From contig NZ_FCOG02000013.1 of NCBI RefSeq assembly GCF_001544975.2, forward strand, positions 62,001 through 126,000: 64,000 nt of DNA, written 5' to 3'. Shown here piece by piece: positions 56,509 to 64,000 of the stretch (its first letter is position 1; the number at the start of each line of letters is the position of its first letter). A program made the translations under genes and the position numbers. Below the pieces are notes generated by a model. The model was given only the letters and a program-made list of their open reading frames with translations. It did no database searches and had not been told where the DNA came from. The stretch is from Caballeronia arationis. GTDB taxonomy: Bacteria; Pseudomonadota; Gammaproteobacteria; Burkholderiales; Burkholderiaceae.

Positions 56509-58749
56509 ATGAACGCATCGAACGAATCGAACGAGCCGTCTGCCCGCAGGCCGCTTACCGAAGAACAGCAATTCGATCGGGACCTCGTGCACGTGCTCGA
56601 GGCCGCCATCGAACGGCATCAGACCTTGCACCTCGACGAGGCCGAAACGCTGTATCGCCTGATACTCGACGCGCGGCCCGCGCACGCCGACGCGAACTTC
56701 AACCTGGGCATGCTGACAGCCCAGCGCGGCCAGTACGAAGCGTCCGTGCCGTTCTTCGAGGCCGCGATCGGCACCGATCCGACGCAGCACATCTACTGGG
56801 CCAACTATGTCGACGTGCTGACGCGCAGCGGCCAGGTCGCCGCGGCGAATCTCGTGCTCGACCTCGCGCGCACGCAAGGCGTGAACGGGCCGGCGATCGA
56901 CCGGCTCGCCGCTGAACTGCGCGAGGCGACACAAGCGCGCGAAGCCGTCGCGGCGAACGACGGCCGCACTTCGCCCACGCCCCAGGAACTCAGCCAGTTG
57001 CGCGCGCACTATTCCGCCGGACGCATCGAGGAAGCCGTCGCGCTCGCGCGCACGCTGACCACGCGCGATCCGGCGTTCGAGTTCGGCTGGGAGATCATCG
57101 GCGTCGGTTCCGTCAAGCTGATGGATCTGAAACGCGGTATCGCCGCGCTGCGCCGTCTGATGGAACTGCGGCCCGATTTCATCGATGCGCGCCGCATCCT
57201 CGCGGACGCCCTGCGTCTTTGCGACAAATTCTTCGAAGCCGAAGCCGAGTGCCGCACGATGATCGCGCAGGACCCGAACTATGGCGAGGCGCACCGCATT
57301 CTCGGCATGACGCTGCGCTCCATGCTGCGTCTCGACGAAGCGCAGGCGGCGTGCCGCCGTGCGATCGAAATCGATCCGCTCTCGGCGCAGGCTCACGACA
57401 CGCTCGGCGTCATCCTGCTGGATCAGGCGCTCGTCGACGAAGCCGAAGCGCATCACCGGCGTGCGATCGAACTGAAGCCGAATGTCGACGGCGCGCACGA
57501 GAACATGCTGTTCTGCCTGACGCACAAGGACGACATCGATCCGAAGGCGCTCTTCCAGCAGCACCTGTACTTCGCCGAACAATGCGAAAAGCCGCTGCTC
57601 GGCACCTGGAAGAAGCATCGCAACGCCAGCGATCCGAACCGCCGCATCCGCGTCGGCTTCGTGTCCGGCGACTTCAACAAGCACCCTGTCGCCGTCTTCA
57701 TGGAGCCGGTCTTCCGCCATCTGGCGAACGACCCGAGCGTGTCCGTGCACGCCTACTACAACCGTTCCGTGAACGACGAGGTCACGCACAGGCTGCGTTC
57801 GCTCGTCGAGCGCTGGCATGACATTTCCGGCCTCCCGGACGCTGCGCTGGCCGACAAGATCCGCGCGGACGGCATCGACGTGCTGATCGACCTGTCCGGC
57901 CATACCGGCTACAACCGGCTCCTGACCTTCGCACGCAAGCCGGCGCCGGTCCAGGCGACATGGATGGGCTATCTCGGCACGACCGGCATGACGTCGATGG
58001 ATTACTACATCGCCGATCGCTTCTATGTGCCGCGCGAGCAGATCGACGGCCAGTTCACGGAGAAGATTGCGTATCTGCCTGCGTTCGCGGCCTTCCAGCC
58101 GCCGGAAGCCGCGCCGCCGCTCAACGCGCTTCCCGCGCTGCGCAACGGCCACATCACATTCGGCAGCTTCAACCGCTTCAACAAGCTCCGTCCGCGCACG
58201 ATCGCGCTCTGGTCCGAACTGCTGCGGGCGTTGCCGGACGCCCGCATGATGATCGCCGGCATGCCGCGCGACAACAGTCACACGATCCTCACCGAGTGGT
58301 TCGCGAAGGAAGGCGTCGAGGCAAGCCGCCTTGAATTCCGCCATCGCGCCCAGCTGGAAAGGTATCTCGCGCATCACCTCGACGTCGACATCGCGCTCGA
58401 CACGTTCCCCTACGCCGGCGGCGTGACCACCCTGCAGGCCATGTGGATGGGCGTGCCGACGCTCACCGTCCCGGGCGACCTGATCGCGAGCCGGGGCAGC
58501 ATCTCGGCGCTCTCCCATGCGGGGCTCGAGGACTTCGTCGCGAAGGACAGCGCCGACTTTGTGGCTAAGGGTGTGGCGTGCGCCGCCGATATACAGAGGC
58601 TCGCGCAGATTCGCGACGGCATGCGGGAGCGCTGCATGCAGTCGCCGTCGTTCGCGGCGGACACGGTGGCCGCGGGCTTTTCGCGCGCGGTGCGCAAGAT
58701 GTGGCAGCGCTGGTGCGCAGGCGAAGCACCCGCCACGTTCGAGGCCTGA
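56509..58749 (+). CDS. TPR-OGT glycosyltransferase, probable flagellin glycosyltransferase
   Basis: A 746-residue cytoplasmic protein. Residues about 25-350 are TPR repeats (ILDARPAHADANFNLGMLTAQRGQYEASVPFFEAAI; AHRILGMTLRSMLRLDEAQAACRRAIEIDP in pieces). Residues 375-740 are an OGT/SPINDLY-type GT41 domain: FVSGDFNKHPVAVFMEPVFRHL, GHTGYNRLLTFARKPAPVQATWMGYLGTTG and DTFPYAGGVTTLQAMWMGVPT. It lies 265 bp upstream of fliC on the same strand. In Burkholderia cenocepacia an enzyme of this build next to fliC glycosylates flagellin. I infer the same role. Confidence 0.85.
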   Translation: MNASNESNEPSARRPLTEEQQFDRDLVHVLEAAIERHQTLHLDEAETLYRLILDARPAHADANFNLGMLTAQRGQYEASVPFFEAAIGTDPTQHIYWANYVDVLTRSGQVAAANLVLDLARTQGVNGPAIDRLAAELREATQAREAVAANDGRTSPTPQELSQLRAHYSAGRIEEAVALARTLTTRDPAFEFGWEIIGVGSVKLMDLKRGIAALRRLMELRPDFIDARRILADALRLCDKFFEAEAECRTMIAQDPNYGEAHRILGMTLRSMLRLDEAQAACRRAIEIDPLSAQAHDTLGVILLDQALVDEAEAHHRRAIELKPNVDGAHENMLFCLTHKDDIDPKALFQQHLYFAEQCEKPLLGTWKKHRNASDPNRRIRVGFVSGDFNKHPVAVFMEPVFRHLANDPSVSVHAYYNRSVNDEVTHRLRSLVERWHDISGLPDAALADKIRADGIDVLIDLSGHTGYNRLLTFARKPAPVQATWMGYLGTTGMTSMDYYIADRFYVPREQIDGQFTEKIAYLPAFAAFQPPEAAPPLNALPALRNGHITFGSFNRFNKLRPRTIALWSELLRALPDARMMIAGMPRDNSHTILTEWFAKEGVEASRLEFRHRAQLERYLAHHLDVDIALDTFPYAGGVTTLQAMWMGVPTLTVPGDLIASRGSISALSHAGLEDFVAKDSADFVAKGVACAADIQRLAQIRDGMRERCMQSPSFAADTVAAGFSRAVRKMWQRWCAGEAPATFEA

Positions 58750-58892
58750 GGCAGCGGCAAAGCCGTGCGCCGCAGTCCCGATCGGGGCAGTCCGGCGCGC
58801 GATCCGGGGTGGCGGCGACAAACGTTTGCCCTTCAGGAAGCGTGCGGCACAAGGCTTCTTCGACATTCCGCAGGCAAATGCAATGAGACGCC

Positions 58893-58919
58893 TAAAGTTT
58901 GCCGAAGACGGGCCGAAAA
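58893..58919 (+). promoter_or_regulatory. Sigma-28 (FliA) promoter of fliC
   Basis: TAAAGTTT, exactly 11 bases, then GCCGAAAA: one mismatch from the FliA consensus TAAAGTTT-N11-GCCGATAA. It lies 96 bases before fliC, leaving a leader of about 90 bases. Confidence 0.93.
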
Positions 58920-59014
58920 CCTAAACAAGCGGCCAGACAAAACGACGGACGCTTCCGCCATAAACGGCTTTGTCAACAGACGAAACACCTGCCAGGCCTC
59001 ATTGGAGAAATAAC

Positions 59015-60166
59015 ATGATCGGTATTAACAGCAACATCAACTCGCTGGTCGCCCAGCAAAACCTGAATGGCACGCAGAGCGCCCTGTCGTCGGCGATTAC
59101 GCGCCTTTCGTCGGGCAAGCGCATCAACAGCGCAGCTGACGACGCAGCAGGCCTCGCCATCGCTTCGCGCATGACCTCGCAGATCAACGGCCTGAATCAA
59201 GGCGTGTCGAACGCCAACGACGGCGTGTCGATGGTCCAGACGGCATCGAGCGGTCTGAGCCAGATCACGGACAACCTTCAGCGTATCCGCCAGCTCGCCG
59301 TGCAGGCATCGAGCGGCTCGCTGTCGACGGCCGACAAGACGTCGCTGCAAAAGGAAGTGACGCAGCGTATCAGCGAAATCAACCGCATCTCGTCGCAAAC
59401 GACGTACAACGGCACGAACCTGCTCGACGGCACCGCCGGCAGCAAGACGTTCCAGGTCGGCGCGAACGTCGGCCAGTCGATCACGATCGACCTCGGCACG
59501 GGCGCGAACGTCTCGGCCCTGTCGCTCGGCGGCAGCACCCCGCAGAAGGGCACGGTCGTCGGCACGATCGACGGTCTCTCCCTGAACGCTTCGGGCGCAG
59601 CGGTCACCAGCGGCTCCGCCGCGATCACCTCGGTCAACGTCATTGCCGACGGCAACGGCGGCTACACGTTCACCGACCAGGACAACAAGTCCCTCGGCGA
59701 CGGCACGACCGCAACGGGTACGTTCGACTCGTCCAACGTGTTCGGCAGCCTCACGACCGCGGGCGGCATCACGCTGAACAGCACCAACGTGCCGTCGGCC
59801 ACCACCGCACAAACGACGGAACTCGCGACGCTGAACGCGAACAGCAAGCCGCCCCAAGTGTCGCAGATCGACATCAGCGCGACCGACGGTGCATCGTCGG
59901 CGATCGAAGCGGTCGACAACGCACTGAACTCGGTCAACGCATTGCAGGCTCAGCTGGGCGCCGTGCAGAACCGCTTCAGTTCGGTGGCCGCCACGCAGAC
60001 CGCACAGGCCACTAACCTGTCGTCCGCTCAATCGCAGATCACCGACGCGAACTTCGCGCAGGAAACCGCGAACCTGAGCAAGGCGCAAGTGCTGCAGCAA
60101 GCAGGCATCTCGGTTCTGGCGCAAGCGAACTCGATGCCCCAGCAGGTCCTGAAGCTCCTCGGCTAA
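59015..60166 (+). CDS. fliC: Flagellin
   Basis: Filament subunit, 383 residues. The conserved N-terminal D0/D1 part (MIGINSNINSLVAQQNLNGTQSAL; RLSSGKRINSAADDAAGLAIASRM) and C-terminal D0 part (NFAQETANLSKAQVLQQAGISVLAQANSMPQQVLKLLG in pieces) flank a Ser/Thr/Gly-rich variable domain (about residues 165-290). That domain offers many sites for O-glycosylation by the upstream enzyme. GGAGAAATAAC precedes ATG 59015. Transcription is from the FliA promoter at 58893. Confidence 0.96.
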   Translation: MIGINSNINSLVAQQNLNGTQSALSSAITRLSSGKRINSAADDAAGLAIASRMTSQINGLNQGVSNANDGVSMVQTASSGLSQITDNLQRIRQLAVQASSGSLSTADKTSLQKEVTQRISEINRISSQTTYNGTNLLDGTAGSKTFQVGANVGQSITIDLGTGANVSALSLGGSTPQKGTVVGTIDGLSLNASGAAVTSGSAAITSVNVIADGNGGYTFTDQDNKSLGDGTTATGTFDSSNVFGSLTTAGGITLNSTNVPSATTAQTTELATLNANSKPPQVSQIDISATDGASSAIEAVDNALNSVNALQAQLGAVQNRFSSVAATQTAQATNLSSAQSQITDANFAQETANLSKAQVLQQAGISVLAQANSMPQQVLKLLG

Positions 60167-60223
60167 GCATCGTCATGGCCATGACCGGCGCGCACGCCGT
60201 ACCGCGCGCCGGACGAAGTACAC

Positions 60224-60241
60224 CGGGAGGCTTGCCTCCCG
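60224..60241 (+). terminator. Hairpin after fliC
   Basis: CGGGAGGC-TT-GCCTCCCG is a perfect 8-bp hairpin 58 bases after fliC. Only a weak, interrupted T-run follows, so termination may be partial, allowing some readthrough into fliD. Confidence 0.5.
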
Positions 60242-60329
60242 ATCGGCATTTCTGTTTTACGCATCACCCTGTCATTTCTGAGCAGGCATTCCTCAACCGA
60301 TCAGGCAATCGCCAGGAGCGGAGTCATAC

Positions 60330-61841
60330 ATGTCCACGGTAGCAACCACGTCGGCGTCCACAGTCGACCCGAACAGTGCAGTCCAGCAGGCCGCCCAGTC
60401 GATCATCAGCGGCTCGACCAATTCGTCGATGGACGTGAACTCCCTCGTTACCGCGATCGTTAATGCAAAGGTGGCGGGCCAGACCGACGCGCTCACCTCG
60501 AAGCAAACCAAGGACAACACGCAACTCACCGCGGTCGGCACGCTGAAATCCGTGCTGTCGCTCTTGCAAAGCGCAGCCAGCTCGCTCGCCGACGGCACCA
60601 CGCTCAACGCCTTCACGGCGACCGGCAGCGGCAAGGGTCTGACGGGCACGGCAAGCACCGGCGCCGTGGCCGGCAGCTACGCCGTTTCGGTGAGCAACAT
60701 CGCCACGTCGCAGTCCATCACCTCGGGCGCGTTCAGCAGCACCGCGCAGCTCGGCACGGGCACGATGAACCTGTCGATCGGCGGCAAGAGCATGTCGATC
60801 AACATCGATTCGACCAATAACACGCTCGCGGGCATCGCTTCTGCGATCAACTCGGGCACGGGCAATCCCGGCGTCACGGCCACCATCGTCAACGGCACGG
60901 ATGGCGCGCACCTCGTGCTGCGCTCGTCGTCGACCGGCCAGGCGAACGGCATCAACGTTTCGGTCACACCGACCACCGACAACGGCCTGAGCAATCTCAA
61001 CGTCGTAACGACCTACTCCGGCGCCACGACCTCGAACGGCGTCACGACGCCCGCGCAAACAGCGGTCAATTCGTCGAACTGGACGCAGACGACGGCCGGC
61101 ATGGACGCCAATTTCACGATCGCCGGCACAGCCGCGACGAGCGCGACCAACACGGTCACGGGCGCGCTGACGGGCGTTTCGCTGACCCTGACGGCCGATG
61201 CGGTCGGCACCACGCAGACCCTCACGGTCGCGCAGGACACGACGGGCCAGCAGACCGCCATCGACGGATTCGTGACGGCCTATAACAACTTCATCAGCAC
61301 GGCATCGTCGCTGACCGCGTTCGATTCGACGCAGGCAAAGGGTTCGCAGGGCGGCGCGCTGCTCGGCGACTCGATGATGAACATGATCCGCAACACGCTG
61401 TCGAGCACGATCAGCAAGGGCGTGGGCGTGGGTACGAACCAGGTCAACCTCGCATCGATCGGCATCACGCTGCAGCCCGACGGCTCGCTGAAAACCGACG
61501 AAGACGCCCTCAAGGCGGCACTGACGAGCAACCCCGGCACGGTCTCCTCGCTCTTCAACTCGACGACCGGCGTCGCCGCGACTTTGAACACCAGCCTGAC
61601 GTCGTTCCTGCAGACGGGCGGCATCATCGACACGCGCACGACCGCGCTCAACGCCGACCTGCAAAGCATCGCCGATCAGCAGACGCAGCTGACCGCCTAT
61701 ACGGCGCAGCTCACTACGTCGTATAACGCGCAATTCACGGCGCTCAACACGCTGATGTCGCAGATGTCGAACCAGTCGAGCTATCTCACGCAGCTCTTCG
61801 GCGGCACCAACAGCGCCGGCGCGATGGCGACCAACAAGTAA
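60330..61841 (+). CDS. fliD: Flagellar filament cap protein FliD
   Basis: A 503-residue hook-associated protein 2 that caps the filament and folds incoming flagellin. The N-terminal part (SSMDVNSLVTAIVNAKVAGQTDALTSKQTK) and the C-terminal coiled coil (LNADLQSIADQQTQLTAYTAQLTTSYNAQFTALNTLMSQMSNQSSYL in pieces) are typical, with FliD-N and FliD-C domains between. AGGAGCGGAG lies ahead of ATG 60330. It follows fliC and precedes fliT. Confidence 0.94.
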   Translation: MSTVATTSASTVDPNSAVQQAAQSIISGSTNSSMDVNSLVTAIVNAKVAGQTDALTSKQTKDNTQLTAVGTLKSVLSLLQSAASSLADGTTLNAFTATGSGKGLTGTASTGAVAGSYAVSVSNIATSQSITSGAFSSTAQLGTGTMNLSIGGKSMSINIDSTNNTLAGIASAINSGTGNPGVTATIVNGTDGAHLVLRSSSTGQANGINVSVTPTTDNGLSNLNVVTTYSGATTSNGVTTPAQTAVNSSNWTQTTAGMDANFTIAGTAATSATNTVTGALTGVSLTLTADAVGTTQTLTVAQDTTGQQTAIDGFVTAYNNFISTASSLTAFDSTQAKGSQGGALLGDSMMNMIRNTLSSTISKGVGVGTNQVNLASIGITLQPDGSLKTDEDALKAALTSNPGTVSSLFNSTTGVAATLNTSLTSFLQTGGIIDTRTTALNADLQSIADQQTQLTAYTAQLTTSYNAQFTALNTLMSQMSNQSSYLTQLFGGTNSAGAMATNK

Positions 61842-61860
61842 TCCCGGGGACCGCAACGCA

Positions 61861-62160
61861 ATGAACCAGCACGATGTGATTCAGCAAGCCTGGGCACTGA
61901 CGGAACAGATCGAAGCGGCGACGGCCGGGTGCGACTGGCCGCGCGCGGCGGAACTCGCCGAAGCGCGCGCGCCGCTCCTGATGTCGCTACAGGCCGATCA
62001 GCCCGCCGACGCGCTCGCGACGATCCGCAAGATCCAGTCGAGCATCGAAGCGGTGACGCAGGCGGCCGGGATTGCGCAGGAAGCGCTCGTCGCGAACCAT
62101 CGGCGCTCGATGGAACGCGCCAGCGCCGCGAGCCGCTATCAGCAGGCAGCACGCTTCTAA
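61861..62160 (+). CDS. fliT: FliT-like flagellar export chaperone
   Basis: A 99-residue helical protein located 19 bp after fliD, the standard place for FliT, which chaperones FliD and, in enterobacteria, inhibits FlhDC. The sequence (VIQQAWALTEQIEAATAGCDWPRAAELAEARAPLL, then IRKIQSSIEAV) has the charged helical hairpin and the xDWxxAxxLxxxR pattern of the FliT family. Identification rests on weak sequence similarity plus position. Confidence 0.82.
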   Translation: MNQHDVIQQAWALTEQIEAATAGCDWPRAAELAEARAPLLMSLQADQPADALATIRKIQSSIEAVTQAAGIAQEALVANHRRSMERASAASRYQQAARF

Positions 62161-62242
62161 AGTTTTTCCAGCGACAGCCGATAACCTTAATAACAACAAC
62201 AAGAACGACGCGTCGAAGCACGGCGCAATGCTTCGCTCTTGA

Positions 62243-62270
62243 TGCCCGCCTCGGCGGGCATTTCTTATTT
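62243..62270 (+). terminator. Rho-independent terminator
   Basis: TGCCCGCC-TC-GGCGGGCA is followed by TTTCTTATTT. It ends the fliD-fliT transcript just before the convergent antiporter gene. Confidence 0.78.
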
Positions 62271-62284
62271 GTGCGGCCGTTTTT

Positions 62285-63295
62285 TCAGCGCCCGAGCGTC
62301 AGCGTGAGATACGCGCCGTACAGCACGCCGTTGCCGAGCAGCGCCCACAACACCACGCCATTGCTCCGTGCATTGAAGCGCAGCCACGCGGCCGCGGCGA
62401 GCGTGATCAGAACGCCCGTGAGCACTTCGACACGCGGTTCCCAGGGTGTCAGCATGATGCCGATGGCCGGCAGCAGCGTGCCCTGAAACACCATCGCGCC
62501 CGTGATGTTGCCGAACGCCAGCGTGTCCTTGCCGCGCCTAGCCCAGAGGATGCTGTTCACCTTCTCCGGCAGTTCGGTCGCGATCGGAATGATAATCAGC
62601 GACAGCAGCAGCGCCGACACGCCCAGCACCTGCGACACGCCTTCCACGCCGTGAATGAAGCCCTTCGCGCCACCGACCAGAAGCGCGATCCCGATGGCGA
62701 ACTGAAGCACGATCGTGGCGAGCGAGGTCGGCAGGCCGAGTCGCGAGACGAAAAGCCGTTCGGGCGCCTCGGTGCCGTGGCCGCTTTCGACGAGTCCCGC
62801 CGATGCCCTGAACGTCGATATCACATACACCACGTACACGCCGACGAGACTCGCCGCGAAGAGCGCCCGCACCTGCCACGCGTGGTGCGGCACGAACATC
62901 GCGCCGGCCGCGATGGCGAATGCGCACAGGAAGAAGTTGAGATCGCGCGTGAAGCCGCTGCGTTCCGGTGAAATCACCCCACGCATGCCGCGCGACTTCA
63001 GGATCGCAAGCGTCATCAGGCAGGTGGAGAGCGTCGCGAGCATGAGTGGCGCGCCGAGAATCGCGCCGACGCCGATCTCCTCGTTGACCGCCCGGCTCGC
63101 GGTGCCGCCGAGCAGCGCGATGATCGGCACGGTCGTTTCGGGGAGCGCCGTGCCGACGGCGGCGAATAGCGAGCCGGTCACGCCTTCGGAGATGCCGAGC
63201 CGTTCTCCGAGATGTTCGAGCGCGTTCGTGAAGAATTCGGACGCCACGAGAATGACGGCCAGCATCAGCGCGAGTTCAATGAAAAGCATCGTCAT
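62285..63295 (-). CDS. CaCA-family cation antiporter (sodium:calcium exchanger type)
   Basis: A 336-residue inner-membrane protein with about 10-11 hydrophobic helices and the two inverted alpha-repeats of the cation/Ca2+ exchanger superfamily: TGSLFAAVGTALPETTVPIIALL and LSLIIIPIATELPEKVNSILWA. The Glu-Pro pairs (ALPE, ELPE) line the ion path. MTMLFIE at ATG 63295 is chosen; upstream frame extends into a riboswitch. Because a manganese-type riboswitch lies in its leader, I infer that it exports Mn2+, or calcium coupled to Mn2+ stress. The cation has not been shown. Confidence 0.88.
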   Translation of the reverse strand: MTMLFIELALMLAVILVASEFFTNALEHLGERLGISEGVTGSLFAAVGTALPETTVPIIALLGGTASRAVNEEIGVGAILGAPLMLATLSTCLMTLAILKSRGMRGVISPERSGFTRDLNFFLCAFAIAAGAMFVPHHAWQVRALFAASLVGVYVVYVISTFRASAGLVESGHGTEAPERLFVSRLGLPTSLATIVLQFAIGIALLVGGAKGFIHGVEGVSQVLGVSALLLSLIIIPIATELPEKVNSILWARRGKDTLAFGNITGAMVFQGTLLPAIGIMLTPWEPRVEVLTGVLITLAAAAWLRFNARSNGVVLWALLGNGVLYGAYLTLTLGR

Positions 63296-63392
63296 GCGGC
63301 ACCTCGCGACGAGGCGTGCACGGAGACATTCGCGCTGGTGACGGCGCGTGCGGGGGATTGTTTTATGAGTTGTGGGGACACGATGATTCCAC

Positions 63393-63442
63393 GGTCGGAC
63401 GTCAGCGAACCATGATGCATCGCGCGCCGTCCGACCAGGAAC
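63393..63442 (-). promoter_or_regulatory. Riboswitch expression platform with interleaved hairpins
   Basis: On the minus strand the order is TGATGCATCG (63456-63447), GGTCGGACG (63436-63428), CGATGCATCA (63422-63413), CGTCCGACC (63401-63393). The first pairs with the third and the second with the fourth, so the two stems exclude each other or form a pseudoknot. No T-run follows, so a non-terminator mechanism is likely. Confidence 0.65.
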
Positions 63443-63592
63443 GACACGATGCATCAATGGTCTCGCCAAACCGAGCGGATGAACTCGCGGTCGAACGCGC
63501 CACGGCAGAAAAGCCGAGGATGTTGACGCGTTCTCCTTCCGAAGGCGGAAGGAAGGCTACTCCCCAAAGACGGGGTGAAGTGTAGCCCGCGC
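63443..63592 (-). promoter_or_regulatory. yybP-ykoY (manganese) riboswitch aptamer
   Basis: The minus strand reads CTTTGGGGAGTAGCC (GGGGAGTAG at 63565-63557), a stem closed by TTCCGCCTTCGGAA, then CGTCAACATCCTCGG (within 63528-63513) and finally GGCGAGACC (63467-63459). These three blocks, in this order, are the conserved core of the yybP-ykoY family, which binds Mn2+ and controls exporters such as MntP. It stands about 150 bases upstream of the antiporter start. The boundaries are approximate. Confidence 0.9.
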
Positions 63593-63772
63593 GCCACGAT
63601 TCGGCAAGGCGCGTCTCGCGGCGCACATATGGATATGGCGATCGGATCGTTGTCGCCGTAGGTCGCGTTCGATAATCTACCGGCGCGGGCGCGCGGCTTG
63701 CATCCGGTTTGCGCGCCGTCGAACGATAAAGAACGTAACGATCAATCGACCCTCAGGGTCACGGGAGAACTC

Positions 63773-64000
63773 ATGCGCCTCAATCTGCTTGCGGCCGCCG
63801 CGCTCGTCGCCATGCCGATCCTCGCAATGGCGAAGCCGCTTACCGTCTGCACCGAATCGAGCCCCGACGGCTTCGACGTCGTGCAGTTCAACTCGCTCGT
63901 CACGACCAACGCGTCGGCGGACGTGATCTTCAACACGCTCGTCTCCTACGACGAAGCCGCGAAGAAAGTGACGCCCGCCCTCGCGGAAAAGTGGGACGTG
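63773..64000 (+). CDS. Peptide-type ABC transporter substrate-binding protein (partial)
   Basis: The first 76 residues of a family 5 solute-binding protein, running off the right edge. A signal peptide (LNLLAAAALVAMPILAMA) is followed by KPLTVCTESSPDGFDVVQFNSLVTTNASADVIFNTLVSYDE in pieces and ALAEKWDV, the opening of DppA-like dipeptide-binding proteins, which often bind dipeptides or heme. ACGGGAG precedes ATG 63773. The permease genes would lie downstream of the window. Confidence 0.85.
   Translation, partial: MRLNLLAAAALVAMPILAMAKPLTVCTESSPDGFDVVQFNSLVTTNASADVIFNTLVSYDEAAKKVTPALAEKWDV

Noticed and set aside
56510-58866. Long minus-strand open frame opposite the OGT-like gene, in frame with the aldo/keto reductase
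   Set aside because: The reductase is complete from its own ATG at 56322; the extension is antisense to the TPR and GT41 domains.
60324-61856. A 510-codon minus-strand open frame opposite fliD
   Set aside because: Low-complexity Arg/Val/Gly sequence and no ribosome site; fliD on the other strand has unmistakable homology.

Overview
The window is GC-rich chromosomal DNA from a member of the Burkholderiaceae, most like Paraburkholderia, Caballeronia or Burkholderia. This rests on gene content recognised by eye, not on a search: a methionine synthase split into two genes, the argS-SPOR-dsbA-SDR order, the birA-coaX pair, DUF3443/DUF2844 and DUF3567/DUF1840 proteins, a PhaM-type granule protein, and a flhDC-motAB-che cluster with cheR-cheD-cheB-cheY-cheZ. 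Gene density is high. I see no rRNA, tRNA, CRISPR array, insertion sequence or prophage.

Layout. 1-2756: an MCE/Mla-type lipid ABC transporter on the minus strand, cut at the left edge. 2932-6412: biotin ligase, pantothenate kinase, a heptose-phosphate adenylyltransferase and a diiron ferritin-like protein. 6908-14365: the most interesting block. A cobalamin-binding MerR photoreceptor (LitR/CarH type) is divergent from a flavin amine oxidase-DUF1365-Cfa-like lipid-modification operon. This abuts an ECF sigma factor with a short zinc-type anti-sigma factor, which is divergent from a cytochrome b561, a molybdopterin oxidoreductase and a methionine-rich MXKDX peptide. I infer a combined light and oxidant response island. 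14440-21950: PhaM, acyl-CoA and aromatic-type metabolism, an IclR regulator, a DUF3108 protein, an alpha/beta hydrolase and DUF3567. 22158-31460: metH in two parts, argS, a SPOR protein, dsbA and an SDR enzyme.

31555-33414 holds the DUF3443/DUF2844 secreted pair. 33697-47006 is a long minus-strand motility regulon, read from right to left: flhD, flhC, motA, motB, cheY, cheA, cheW, a chemoreceptor, cheR, cheD, cheB, cheY, cheZ. A 571-bp non-coding inverted-repeat element lies between cheW and the chemoreceptor gene, and a 16-bp perfect palindrome lies upstream of flhD. 47673-58749: a glycosyltransferase, H-NS, a broken aqpZ, small proteins, a HAD phosphatase, a BadF-type kinase, tag, two tandem paralogues of unknown function, rpsU, an aldo/keto reductase and an OGT-type glycosyltransferase. 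59015-62160: fliC (with a near-consensus sigma-28 promoter), fliD and fliT. 62285-63592: a cation antiporter preceded by a yybP-ykoY (manganese) riboswitch. The window ends inside a peptide-type ABC substrate-binding protein.

The motility genes form a coherent hierarchy: flhDC as master regulator, a stator and chemosensory core, and filament genes with a probable flagellin glycosyltransferase. The 6908-14365 block looks like a sense-and-protect module. It has a light sensor for membrane-lipid change and an ECF sigma factor for periplasmic methionine-based oxidant scavenging.
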